Below, piece by piece: positions 1-12,159 of a stretch of 64,000 nucleotides of DNA. The stretch comes from Phycisphaerae bacterium (lineage in GTDB: Bacteria; Planctomycetota; Phycisphaerae; Phycisphaerales; SM1A02). The stretch lies in the NCBI GenBank assembly GCA_016873335.1, contig VGXN01000003.1, forward strand, positions 1 through 64,000, in the 5' to 3' direction. Position numbers and translations under genes: made by a program. Within the stretch, counting starts at the first letter, position 1. Each line of letters opens with the position of its first letter. The notes beneath the pieces were generated by a model. It did no database searches, was not told the origin of the DNA, and saw only the letters and a list, made by a program, of their open reading frames with translations.

Positions 1-304
1 CCTCTTCCTGCGCCCGCGCCAAACCACGCGGGTACATCGTCTCGACTGTTGGCACAAAGATCGCCACCGCGCCCGCCGCCTCGCACCCGCGTACATCCGT
101 CTCGAGTGTCCGTGGATACCGACTGAAGTCCTCGTGCGGCCCGAACTGCGTCGGGTTGACGAAGATGCTCACGAGCGGCGGCAGCCCATCCCGGACACAC
201 CTGCGGATGAGTTCGAAGTGCCCCTCGTGCAGCGCACCCATTGTGGGCACGAATCCGCAGCCCTTGAACGCCGCCAGCCCGTCTGTGGAATCAACGATTT
301 CCAT
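1..304 (-). CDS. panC: Pantothenate synthetase (pantoate--beta-alanine ligase), N-terminal part, truncated by window edge
   Basis: Reverse translation MEIVDSTDGLAAFKGCGFVPTMGALHEGHFELIRRC...SIFVNPTQFGPHEDFSRYPRTLETD has the PanC signatures PTMGALHEGH and FVNPTQF. Confidence 0.9.
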   Translation of the reverse strand, partial: MEIVDSTDGLAAFKGCGFVPTMGALHEGHFELIRRCVRDGLPPLVSIFVNPTQFGPHEDFSRYPRTLETDVRGCEAAGAVAIFVPTVETMYPRGLARAQEE

Positions 305-419
305 TCTGTGGTATTGCCGCGCGTTGGATGGGGGCTACAATTGGACTCAGTTGAGAATCAGTCTCAATTGACGGATCGGTGCAATTTCGGAACGCCCTTC
401 CAGATTGAGGTTTCGCATC

Positions 420-1658
420 ATGCAGCTCACGCAGCAAATCTACCTTGACAACGCAGCGACCACTCCGTGCGATCCGCGCGTGGTGGAGGCGATGCTTCCC
501 TATTTCACCGAAAAGTTCGGCAACGCCGGCTCGCGCAACCACCGCTTCGGCTGGGACGCCGAGGACGCCATCGAACTCGCGCGCGAGCAGGCCGCCAAGG
601 TGATCGGCGCAAACGCCAAGGAAGTCATCTTCACTTCGGGCTCGACCGAGTCGAACAACCTCGCCATCAAGGGCGCGGCTGAGATGTACGCGCGCGCACC
701 CAAGGGGCAGTCGGGGCGCGGTCACATCGTGACGGTCGCGCATGAACACAAGGCCGTGCTCGATCCCGTTCGCCGCCTCATGCGCGAAGGCTTCGAAGCC
801 ACATTCATCACGCCGCCCGCCGATGGCGTCATCACCGTCGACCATGTCCGCGAGGCGCTGCGCCCAGACACGATCCTCGTGAGCGTGATGTGGGCGAACA
901 ACGAACTCGGCACCATCAACGAAGTACCGCAGATCGGCCGCCTCTGCCACGACCGCGAAATCATCCTGCACACCGACGCCACGCAGTGGGTGGGCAAGAT
1001 GCCGACCGCCGTTGAAACGGACTGCATCGATCTGCTGTCGTGGAGCGGTCACAAGATCTACGGTCCGAAGGGTGTGGGCGGTCTCTATGTGCGCCGCCGC
1101 AAGCCGCGTGTGCGGCTCGAATCGCTTGTGGACGGCGGGGGCCAAGAGCGCGGCATGCGTTCAGGCACACAGAATGTCACGGGCATCGTCGGCTTCGGCA
1201 AGGCCTGCGAGATCGCGCTCGCCGAGATGGACAAGGACCGCGCGCACCTGCAGCCGCTGCGCGATCGACTTGAACGCGAACTGACGTCGCGTCTCGAAGT
1301 CTGTCAGGTGAACGGTCATCCGACCAAGCGTCTGCCGCACATCTCGAACATTTCCTTCGCCTTCGTCGAAGGCGAGAGCCTCATGATGGGCGTGCGCGAC
1401 ATCGCGTGTTCGAGTGGCAGCGCATGCACGAGCGCAAGCCTCGAGCCGTCGTATGTGCTGAAGAGCCTCGGCATCGGCGATGACCTGGCGCACTCATCGC
1501 TTCGCCTTTCGTTCGGGCGTTGGACGACCGCGAAGGATGTGGACGCAGCAATCGGACTTATTGAACGCGCCGTCAATCATCTTCGGTCGATGAGCCCGCT
1601 CTTCGACCTGCACAAGGAAGGCGTGGACCTTTCCAAGATTGTGTGGCAGAGCCACTGA
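420..1658 (+). CDS. iscS: Cysteine desulfurase, IscS/NifS family
   Basis: MQLTQQIYLDNAATTPCD..., PLP-lysine motif SGHKIYGPKGVGGLYVRR, active Cys loop SSGSACTSASLEPSYVLKSLG; followed by iscU and iscA. Confidence 0.95.
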   Translation: MQLTQQIYLDNAATTPCDPRVVEAMLPYFTEKFGNAGSRNHRFGWDAEDAIELAREQAAKVIGANAKEVIFTSGSTESNNLAIKGAAEMYARAPKGQSGRGHIVTVAHEHKAVLDPVRRLMREGFEATFITPPADGVITVDHVREALRPDTILVSVMWANNELGTINEVPQIGRLCHDREIILHTDATQWVGKMPTAVETDCIDLLSWSGHKIYGPKGVGGLYVRRRKPRVRLESLVDGGGQERGMRSGTQNVTGIVGFGKACEIALAEMDKDRAHLQPLRDRLERELTSRLEVCQVNGHPTKRLPHISNISFAFVEGESLMMGVRDIACSSGSACTSASLEPSYVLKSLGIGDDLAHSSLRLSFGRWTTAKDVDAAIGLIERAVNHLRSMSPLFDLHKEGVDLSKIVWQSH

Positions 1659-1689
1659 AAGCAGACCAAGGACCAACGAGGAACTCACC

Positions 1690-2139
1690 ATGGCATACAG
1701 CGACAAAGTCGTCGATCACTTTGAGAAGCCGCGCAATGTGGGCAGTTTCGGCACTTCGAAGGAAGTGGCGACCCGCAAGGACATCGGCGTCGGCATCGTC
1801 GGCGCGCCCGAGTGCGGCGATGTGATGCAGCTTCAGATCCGCGTGAACGATTCGGGCGTCATCGAGGACGCGAAGTTCAAGTGCTTCGGCTGCGGCTCGG
1901 CGATCGCCAGTTCGTCGCTCGCGACCGAGTGGATCAAGGGCAAGAAGGTGGATGAGGCGCTCGAGATCCGCAACACGCAGATCGTGGATGAACTCAGCCT
2001 GCCGCCAGTCAAGATCCACTGCAGCGTGCTTGCGGAGGATTCGATCCGCAGCGCCATCGAGGATTGGAAGCGCAAGAGCGGCCAGGCGGGCGCCGCGACC
2101 ACTGCTGTCACGCCAGCCGCACCCACCGCCGCACATTGA
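1690..2139 (+). CDS. iscU: Fe-S cluster assembly scaffold IscU
   Basis: MAYSDKVVDHFEKPRNVGSF, ECGDVMQLQI, CFGCGSAIASSS, HCSVLAED; three conserved Cys present. Confidence 0.95.
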   Translation: MAYSDKVVDHFEKPRNVGSFGTSKEVATRKDIGVGIVGAPECGDVMQLQIRVNDSGVIEDAKFKCFGCGSAIASSSLATEWIKGKKVDEALEIRNTQIVDELSLPPVKIHCSVLAEDSIRSAIEDWKRKSGQAGAATTAVTPAAPTAAH

Positions 2140-2199
2140 TTGACACAAGACCATTCGTTCACTGATTCACGCAACCTTCAGAGACCACACGAGAACACC

Positions 2200-2634
2200 A
2201 TGCCACTGATTGTTACCGAGACAGCCGCCCGCGAGATCGACACCATCATCCGTCAGCAGGGGCTTGATGCCTCGAAGATTCGCCTGCGCGTGGGCGTGAA
2301 AGGCGGCGGCTGCTCAGGGTTCTCGTACATCCTCGACCTCACCGAGGTTCAGAAGGAGACCGACGAGTGCTGGGATTACACCTACACGCGCCGCGTGCAG
2401 ACCGCGGAGCAGGGCAGCGGCGAGTCGGCAGCCGGCGGCAGCGCCACCGCAGTCGCGACGGCCGCACCGGGTGGCGAGCCGTTCACCGTGCATGTCATCT
2501 GCGATCCGAAGTCGTACCTCTACCTCAACGGCACGACGATCGACTTCAAGGACGAGTTGATGGGGCGCGGGTTTGTGTTCAACAACCCCAACTCGACCAA
2601 CACCTGCGGTTGCGGCAGCAGCTTCAGCGCCTGA
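2200..2634 (+). CDS. iscA: A-type Fe-S carrier (IscA/ErpA/HesB family) with an internal low-complexity insertion
   Basis: KGGGCSGFSYILDL and C-terminal NTCGCGSSFSA; linker AEQGSGESAAGGSATAVATAAPGG inserted in the middle. Confidence 0.9.
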   Translation: MPLIVTETAAREIDTIIRQQGLDASKIRLRVGVKGGGCSGFSYILDLTEVQKETDECWDYTYTRRVQTAEQGSGESAAGGSATAVATAAPGGEPFTVHVICDPKSYLYLNGTTIDFKDELMGRGFVFNNPNSTNTCGCGSSFSA

Positions 2635-4624
2635 CGAACTCTGGCGTTTCTGCGCGCGGCTCGATGAGCGCCGCCGTCTGTTTGATCGCCTGACCGCTCG
2701 CTTCAGCCAGTGGCAGTGGGCTGACGCCTGATCCGACCGCGCGCCGCATCCACAAGTCTGGCGTGAAGCGCCCGATCGATGTGATGCGCCGCGTCTCCGC
2801 CGCGATGTCCTTGCCGCGCATGAACGAACGGATCTGGTGGCTCATCACATGCCCGATCGTGTAGTCCGCCAGGTACAGCGGATGGGCGATCATGTGCTGA
2901 TACGCCGCGAGCAGATGGTTCTGATCCGCGCCGAAATCCCGCTGATAGAAGCGTTTCCACAGGCGGCTTGCGATCGTCAGCACTTCGGTCCGCAGCGCAG
3001 CAGCGTCCGCGTGCGGATTCGCGTAGAGCCAGCGCCACGCGTGCAGTTCGAGCAGGCTCGGACCCGCGATCTGGCATGCCGACAGCATCGTTTGAATGCT
3101 GTCGATGGCGAAGGCGCGGTCGGCGGCAGATCCGTCGTCCATGCCGAGCACGCGCTTGCCAAGCGATTGGTAGAGGAACGCAAACGCCTCCGTGCACGCG
3201 GTATTCGGCACATTGCGAAGCGCGGGCCGCGGAACGAAGAAGGTGGAACAGAGTTGCTCGAGGTTGTGCCCGAGTTCGTGCATCGCGGTATCGAAGCCGT
3301 CCCAGCCGAGCCGGTCCTTCAGCCGACTCGTGCGCAGCCACGCGCCGTACTCGGGCAGCCGCGGACGCATCGCGTGACCTGAGCCGCGCGCGATCTCCAC
3401 TCGGATGCGCGAGCCAAGGAAGTCCGCATCGCCCGCGGAGAAACCAAGTCCGCGCAGGACTTGCGGCAGGGCATGTTCAAACGCCTTCTCGTCGGGGAAT
3501 CGCGCCGTGACCGCCGCATCGAGTTCGCTTGCCGAGCGCGCCTCCGCAACGTCGTCGAAGTAGATGTCGAACGGTTCGAGATCGCGCCCGAGCCGCGCCC
3601 GCAGGAACGCGGCGAGATCGATGCGCGCAGGATGATCGAGCAGATCGGTCAGCAACTGCTCCACTTCATGCTCGCTCATCTCGCGCGCGAGTTCGAACTT
3701 GCGTGCGATGGCGGTCGGATGCTCGGGGTGATGCGCATCGAACTCCTGCGCCAGATGAAACTGCTCGGTCCAGTGCTCGTACCGCGCGAGGCCGACCACA
3801 TCCGCACCGATGGGCGAGCCGCCGAGCGTTCCCGTCTGCGGATCCCAGTCGCGCGAGTCGCTGCGATCCATCACCGCCAGCGGAACGCGCCCGTCGATCG
3901 CTCGTCCAAGCACCGCGGCCAGCGCGCGCTGGCGCGGTAGCCCGTTGGCGTCGTTGTACTGCGCCTTGATCTCCTCGCGCACGAGCCAGTGCGTCAACAG
4001 TGTGCGGTCGGGCGCGTACCAGCGCGTGCCCGAGGAATCCACGAGCGTGCCAACTGGAATGTGATGCCGAGCCACCCACTGGCTGGCCGCGTGCCCCACA
4101 TGCCGCGCGCGGTCCGCAAGCGCAGCGGGAATGCGCGCATCGAAGGACTGCGCGATCCGCACCGCAGCCCAGTGGGCGTGATCCCAATTCGGTCCATCGC
4201 GCAGCATCGTGGCGAGCGTTTCGCGCGGCAGATTCAGCAGCGCAAGGAACGCCAGCTTCTGGCGGTACATCTGCTCCGCAAGGTCGGGAGCCGGATCGAA
4301 TGTCGCGAGCATGTCGTCGACACCGGCGAACTCATCGCCCGCGAGATCACTGTGGCGGCGCAGCGTTCGGCGCATCTCGTACAGATGTCCGTGCACTTGC
4401 TCGAGCGCAGACTCAAGACGTTCCACCAGTCGGTCGAGGTCGGTGCCTGCGGGCACGAAGCGGTCCGTGCAGAAGGACTGGAACTGCGCGGGCGTTCCAT
4501 CGCACTCCTGCCAGCGCGCCGCCACCTGTCGCACGCCGCGTTCGATGCGACTTCGTTCGCCGTCGCCGTGCCGCTTCACAAGGTCCGCCACGACTGCCGC
4601 TGATTCCGCGCTGAGATGTTCCAT
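2624..4624 (-). CDS. Zinc metallopeptidase (gluzincin; M3-like, subfamily uncertain)
   Basis: HELGHN motif (FDTAMHELGHNLEQLCSTFF) with a downstream acidic helix NTACTEAFAFLYQSLG; ATG at 4624 (MEHLSAES...). Confidence 0.75.
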   Translation of the reverse strand: MEHLSAESAAVVADLVKRHGDGERSRIERGVRQVAARWQECDGTPAQFQSFCTDRFVPAGTDLDRLVERLESALEQVHGHLYEMRRTLRRHSDLAGDEFAGVDDMLATFDPAPDLAEQMYRQKLAFLALLNLPRETLATMLRDGPNWDHAHWAAVRIAQSFDARIPAALADRARHVGHAASQWVARHHIPVGTLVDSSGTRWYAPDRTLLTHWLVREEIKAQYNDANGLPRQRALAAVLGRAIDGRVPLAVMDRSDSRDWDPQTGTLGGSPIGADVVGLARYEHWTEQFHLAQEFDAHHPEHPTAIARKFELAREMSEHEVEQLLTDLLDHPARIDLAAFLRARLGRDLEPFDIYFDDVAEARSASELDAAVTARFPDEKAFEHALPQVLRGLGFSAGDADFLGSRIRVEIARGSGHAMRPRLPEYGAWLRTSRLKDRLGWDGFDTAMHELGHNLEQLCSTFFVPRPALRNVPNTACTEAFAFLYQSLGKRVLGMDDGSAADRAFAIDSIQTMLSACQIAGPSLLELHAWRWLYANPHADAAALRTEVLTIASRLWKRFYQRDFGADQNHLLAAYQHMIAHPLYLADYTIGHVMSHQIRSFMRGKDIAAETRRITSIGRFTPDLWMRRAVGSGVSPLPLAEASGQAIKQTAALIEPRAETPEFVRR

Positions 4625-5016
4625 CGCATCATTGTCGCGGGGCGGGGCATCCGCGACAACCGCGCTATTCTCCCTCCATGCCCAGTGCCCCTCGACTCTC
4701 GTTCTGCGTGCGCACGATCCCGGCACTGCTTGCCATCGTGTTGTCGCTCCCTCTTGCGATTGTTGCCCCGTCATGCCAAACGCCGGAGCAGGGCAAGTTC
4801 TCACAACTTCGCAAGGGCATGCAGGACTGGGAAGTGATGACGCTGCTGGGCAAGCCGTCGTCGAAGACGCCCGCGGTGACGGGGAAGGACGGCAAGGTCG
4901 TTTCGCCCGCGTCGTGGAACTACGGCGACAACCTGTCCACGCTCGCGTCGGGAACGATGTTCAAGGACCAGCCGCCGCCCGAAAATGTCTGGTCGGTCTT
5001 CTTCGGACCCGACGGG

Positions 5017-7751
<2,735 letters not shown>

Positions 7752-7768
7752 GCGGCAACCCTGCCGGC

Positions 7769-8266
7769 CTAGATCACCATGCCAGTGATCGTCGCTTCGA
7801 ACACGAGCTTGCCATTCACAACGCCTTGCGCCTTGCTGATGAAGCGGCGGCGGTTGAACTCGAGTTCCTGTACGAGCAGCAGAACGCGGTCGCGGGGCAG
7901 GACCTGTCCGCGGAAGACCACATCGTTGCAACGGGTGAAGCCCAGAAACCCGCTTGCCCGCCCAAGCCGCGTATGGAGCAGGCTGCACAACTGCGCCGCG
8001 GCCTCGATCATGAGTACCCCAGGGAAGATCGGACGACCTGGAATATGCCCCTCCACCCAGAATTCATCGTCGCGGATGACGCGCTCGCCGAGGCCGGCAG
8101 TGCCGTCTTGGGTGACCCAAATGACCCGGTCGAGCATCCGCATATGCCCAGTCTGCGGCAGATACTTATCGACCTCTTTCTTGTCGCAAACTGTCGCGCT
8201 GAGGTCGATCTTGTCGATGGGAAAGAGTAGTTCGGCTGCCATTTCGTGCGTTTGGAACGCCATCAA
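7769..8266 (-). CDS. Hotdog-fold 3-hydroxyacyl-ACP dehydratase, FabZ/FabA family
   Basis: LPQTGHMRMLDRVIW, EGHIPGRPIFPGVLMIEAAAQLCSLL; start may be 8242 (MAAELLFPI). Confidence 0.8.
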   Translation of the reverse strand: MMAFQTHEMAAELLFPIDKIDLSATVCDKKEVDKYLPQTGHMRMLDRVIWVTQDGTAGLGERVIRDDEFWVEGHIPGRPIFPGVLMIEAAAQLCSLLHTRLGRASGFLGFTRCNDVVFRGQVLPRDRVLLLVQELEFNRRRFISKAQGVVNGKLVFEATITGMVI

Positions 8267-8312
8267 GATAGCAATCCGCTACCATTTCATCATTCCAAGG
8301 AGGATCTGACCC

Positions 8313-8501
8313 ATGATCATGAACAGTTATGAGGAACTCTTGCGGGTTGTGAACGCTGCCCGCGAGGACATCGAGAAGGCGCATGGCGGAAACCGCGCGG
8401 CTGGAACGCGCGCCCGCAAGCACATGCAAACCGTGCGTGCAGCCGCTCAGGAAGTTCGTAAGGCGATCCTCGCGGGTCGTGAGCAGCCGCCAGCTGCCTG
8501 A
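8313..8501 (+). CDS. Small basic Hc1-like (histone H1-like) nucleoid protein
   Basis: MIMNSYEELLRVVNAAREDIEKAHGGNRAAGTRARKHMQTVRAAAQEVRKAIL; 'GN..AGTRARK' and the helical pattern recall Chlamydia Hc1; strong SD aaggagg upstream. Confidence 0.7.
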   Translation: MIMNSYEELLRVVNAAREDIEKAHGGNRAAGTRARKHMQTVRAAAQEVRKAILAGREQPPAA

Positions 8502-8650
8502 TCGCCAGAATCCCGCTTTGGGCGGGACCCGCTTTCGGTGGGTTCGAGTGAATCGCAATTTTGGGGGGGGTGACGGGGTCGTTTTGAGAGCCTTTGTGCA
8601 TTCGCTGTGGCAGCCGCGGTTTGGCTGCCTCGCGTCATAGTCTCCAGCCC

Positions 8651-10114
8651 ATGCAGGCGGCGGACTCCAAGTTTGCGGCAGAAGTGCAGGGGTTGCTCGA
8701 CCAGGGGGACGCTCGGCGTGCGCTTGAGGTGGCTGATCGCTGGTGCAGCAAGTCGCGCCAACAGGTGGGCGCCTGGCTGGCCCGAGCGAGTGCGAATTCA
8801 AGACTTGGTCGGATCGATGCGGCGGACCGTGATCTCGAAGTGGCGGCGCGGCTCGCCCCGACGGATGATCGCGTGGTCTTTCTGCGGGGGCTGTCGGACC
8901 AACAGCTTGCGCGGCTCGATTCATCCGTGTCGCGCTTGCGTCCGTTGACCCAACGGTTTGGTCCATACGCGACGGAGGCATGGATGGGGCTTGCCGACAG
9001 CCTTTGGGTTGCGGGTCGTTACGCGGAGTTGGCTGACGAGGTGGCACGAACCGGTCCGTGGAAGTCGGATCCTCGCCATGCGTTCCATGCGGCGAGGGTT
9101 GTCTCGCGCACGGACCCTGCGCGCGCCGTGTCGGAGCTCGTGGCAGTCACGCAGTCTCAGGTCGCGCCGTCCGTGAAGCGTCTCGCCGGTTTCGATGCCG
9201 TTCGTCTGCTCGATCGGCTCGGAAAGTATCGGGAGGCATTCGACCTCGCGCAGAAGACGCATGCTCACACGGGTGTGCCGTTTGATGTTGGCGCATTCCT
9301 GCAGTCTGTGCTTGACCAACGATCACGCACGGCGGCGAACCCACCCCGCACGCCTCCGGTGCCAACCGTGGATGGGCTGGCCATGTTTGTCGCAGTTCCG
9401 CGCAGTGGAACGACCCTGCTCGAGCAGATGCTCGATGCGCATCCCAAGATCAGCGGAATTGGGGAGTATGACGGGCTTCGCCTCATCGGTGAGGGGGTGC
9501 AGTCACTCGGTTGTGCGGGGCGTTCCATCGGTCATCTGCAGAGTCAGGATGCGATCCGCCTGCAGGGCGAGTACCTGGCGGATGCACGACGTCGACAGCG
9601 TTCCGGTTCGCAGTGGATGGTCGACAAGAACCTGCGCGCTTGGCGCTTGCTGCCCGAACTCGCTGCGGTCTTGCCCGGCACGCGCTGTCTGCATGTGGTG
9701 CGCGATCCGCGCGATACCGCGATCAGCATTTTGCTGTCGTACTTCCAGCCGCACTCGGATGGGTGGACCGCATCGCTCGATTCGATTCGGCGTCTCTTGG
9801 AGGCGGTCGACAGCGTCCTGCCTGATGCGCTCGCGTCCTACGGTCTGCAACATGTGACGATCGTGTATGAGCGGCTGGTCGAGAATCCGTCGGGCGAGGC
9901 GAGTCGCTGCCTGAAGATGTTGGGACTTGAACTGGCCGAGGGCGTGCTTCGACCCGAAGCGAATCCTCGCAGTGTGTTCACGCTGAGCCATGCGCAAGTG
10001 CAGGCGCCCATCAACGCATCTGCGGTCGGTCGATGGCAGAACTACGGATGGGCGTTCGGGCCCGAGTGGGATGCGCTCGCCGCCCGACACGACGCGCGCC
10101 GCGCGGCGAAGTGA
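8651..10114 (+). CDS. TPR-containing sulfotransferase
   Basis: PAPS-binding loop AVPRSGTTLLEQMLDAHPKISGIGEYD; DKNLRAWRLLP; HVVRDPRDTAISILLSYF; N-terminal TPR-like helices. Confidence 0.85.
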   Translation: MQAADSKFAAEVQGLLDQGDARRALEVADRWCSKSRQQVGAWLARASANSRLGRIDAADRDLEVAARLAPTDDRVVFLRGLSDQQLARLDSSVSRLRPLTQRFGPYATEAWMGLADSLWVAGRYAELADEVARTGPWKSDPRHAFHAARVVSRTDPARAVSELVAVTQSQVAPSVKRLAGFDAVRLLDRLGKYREAFDLAQKTHAHTGVPFDVGAFLQSVLDQRSRTAANPPRTPPVPTVDGLAMFVAVPRSGTTLLEQMLDAHPKISGIGEYDGLRLIGEGVQSLGCAGRSIGHLQSQDAIRLQGEYLADARRRQRSGSQWMVDKNLRAWRLLPELAAVLPGTRCLHVVRDPRDTAISILLSYFQPHSDGWTASLDSIRRLLEAVDSVLPDALASYGLQHVTIVYERLVENPSGEASRCLKMLGLELAEGVLRPEANPRSVFTLSHAQVQAPINASAVGRWQNYGWAFGPEWDALAARHDARRAAK

Positions 10115-10132
10115 TCGCAGGTTTCGTCGCAG

Positions 10133-10711
10133 TCACACGCCGCTTCGCACGGCGAGAATGTCCTTCGCGATCGGCAGCATCCGCTTGAATGCCGCATGTT
10201 CGCAGGAGTGCATCAGTTCGTAGAGCGCGCTGATGGCGCCCGTTGGCGTGCTGCCCACGCTTTCCATGCGGCGAAAGGCGGGATCGATCTGGTCGGGCTG
10301 CCCCGCGGAGATGGCATCGGTCGCATGGAAAGTCTGCAGACCGCTCGCGCAGCAGTCGAGCACCGTCTGCAGCACGCACACATGCGCTTCGATGCCGCAC
10401 ACGATGAGCGATGTGCGCCGCGCCGCGCGAAGTGCCGACACGACATCCGCCGTGAGCGCCGAGAACGCCATCTTTTCGAAGACGGGTGCGCCCGCAGGAA
10501 GAACCTGCGCAACCTGTTCGCAGGTATGCCCGAGCCCGCGCACATACTGTTCGGTCACGATCACGGGCATCTCCAGAAGCGAGCATCCCTGGATGAGTCC
10601 GCGCACCGAGGCGATCATCGCATCGTGCGCATGAATGGTCGGCAGCAGCCGATCTTGGATGTCGATGACCAGCAGCGCTGTGGTGCTTGGATGCATGCGG
10701 GCGGGTGGCAT
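10133..10711 (-). CDS. Isochorismatase-like cysteine hydrolase
   Basis: TALLVIDIQDRLLP, IVTEQYVRGLGHT, VFEKMAFSAL, LIVCGIEAHVCVLQTVLD. Confidence 0.9.
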   Translation of the reverse strand: MPPARMHPSTTALLVIDIQDRLLPTIHAHDAMIASVRGLIQGCSLLEMPVIVTEQYVRGLGHTCEQVAQVLPAGAPVFEKMAFSALTADVVSALRAARRTSLIVCGIEAHVCVLQTVLDCCASGLQTFHATDAISAGQPDQIDPAFRRMESVGSTPTGAISALYELMHSCEHAAFKRMLPIAKDILAVRSGV

Positions 10712-10713
10712 CT

Positions 10714-12159
10714 TCACACGCGGAGCGTTGGCGTATCGGCGATGTCGTTCTTGTAACGCGTACGAATGGGCGCGGCAACATCGGCGAGGAAGCGATCCAC
10801 TTGCTCCGCCGATCGCCCGACGAAACGCTCGGGTTGCAGCAGTGCGGTCAGGTCGATGCCGCGAAATGTCGGATCTGCGCCGAGGCGCGCCACGAGATCG
10901 TTCGCTGCGCCCTTCGTCTTCATGTGGGCAGCCGTCTCCTGCGCATGATGGCGGATCGCCTCGTGCGCCTGCTGACGATCGCCACCGCGCGCGACGGCGG
11001 CAAGGATGAATTCCTCGGTCGCGAGGAAGGGGAGTTCCGCCTCGATGCGGCGTGCACACTGCAGCGGATGAACGACGAGACCGCCGCACACATCCGCCAT
11101 CACCTCGAGCGCTCCATCCAATGCCAGGAACGCCTCCGGAATCGACAAACGCCTGTTGGCTGAGTCATCGAGCGTGCGTTCAAGCCACTGCGTTGCCGCC
11201 GTATCGAGCGCATTCTGCGGTATGCAGATGACGAAGCGCGCGAGCCCCGTTGCGCGTTCACAACGCATCGGATTGCGCTTGTACGGCATCGCGCTCGATC
11301 CGATCTGCTCGCTCTCGAATGGCTCATCCACTTCGCGCAGATTGCAGAGCAGGCGGATGTCATTCGCGCACTTGTGCACGGCTGCCGCCGCGGTCGCGAG
11401 CGAAGAAAGCATCTGTGCATCCCAGAGGCGCGGATATGTCTGCGTGGTGAGCGGCCACGTCGCGGCGGATTCGCCCGCAAGCAACTCGGTGAAACGCCGC
11501 TCCAGCGCATCCACCTTGCTGCGGTCGCCGCCGCACAGCGAGAGGAACGATGCCTGCGTGCCCGTGGCGCCGCGCAGTCCGCGCAGCCGGAGCCCCGCGA
11601 TGCGCTGCTCGATGTCGTGCAGTGCCAGGGCGAAGTCCTGCGCCCACTGCGCCGCGCGGCGACCCATCGTGAGCGGCTGCGCAGCTTGGTAGTGCGTGAA
11701 TCCGAGGACAGGCAGATCGCGGTGCTTCGCCGCGAATGTGGCGAGCCGATCGATCACGCGAGCAAGGCGACCTGCGATCAGCCGCAGCGCGTCGCGCTGC
11801 AGGATCGCATCGGCATTGCAGACGATGTCTTGGCTCGTTGCACCGAGGTGGATGATGGCGCGCGCAGCGGGCGCCTGATCCGCAAGCGCGTGGACATGCG
11901 CCATCACATCGTGGCGCAAGCGCTGTTCGTGGCGCGCGGCAGCCGCGATGTCGACGCGTTCGACCTGCGCACGGATCGCATCGACCTGCTCACGCGTGAC
12001 ACCGAGTCCCAGTTCAGACTGCGCCTGTGCCAAGGCCAACCACACGCGACGCCACGTGGTGAAGCGGCGATGCTCGCTCCAGATTCCCCGCATCGCTGCG
12101 GTGGCGTTTCGCGTCTCGAGCGGAGATCGGTAGCCGAGTTCGGGTTCCACGGCGCTCAT
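10714..12159 (-). CDS. purB: Adenylosuccinate lyase
   Basis: IIHLGATSQDIVCNAD, HYQAAQPLTMGRRAAQW, signature SSAMPYKRNPMRCERATGLAR. Confidence 0.92.
   Translation of the reverse strand: MSAVEPELGYRSPLETRNATAAMRGIWSEHRRFTTWRRVWLALAQAQSELGLGVTREQVDAIRAQVERVDIAAAARHEQRLRHDVMAHVHALADQAPAARAIIHLGATSQDIVCNADAILQRDALRLIAGRLARVIDRLATFAAKHRDLPVLGFTHYQAAQPLTMGRRAAQWAQDFALALHDIEQRIAGLRLRGLRGATGTQASFLSLCGGDRSKVDALERRFTELLAGESAATWPLTTQTYPRLWDAQMLSSLATAAAAVHKCANDIRLLCNLREVDEPFESEQIGSSAMPYKRNPMRCERATGLARFVICIPQNALDTAATQWLERTLDDSANRRLSIPEAFLALDGALEVMADVCGGLVVHPLQCARRIEAELPFLATEEFILAAVARGGDRQQAHEAIRHHAQETAAHMKTKGAANDLVARLGADPTFRGIDLTALLQPERFVGRSAEQVDRFLADVAAPIRTRYKNDIADTPTLRV

Noticed and set aside
8511-8527. 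TCCCGC-tttgg-GCGGGA hairpin after the Hc1-like gene as terminator
   Set aside because: Six-bp stem but no T-tract follows, so evidence is too weak to call an intrinsic terminator.
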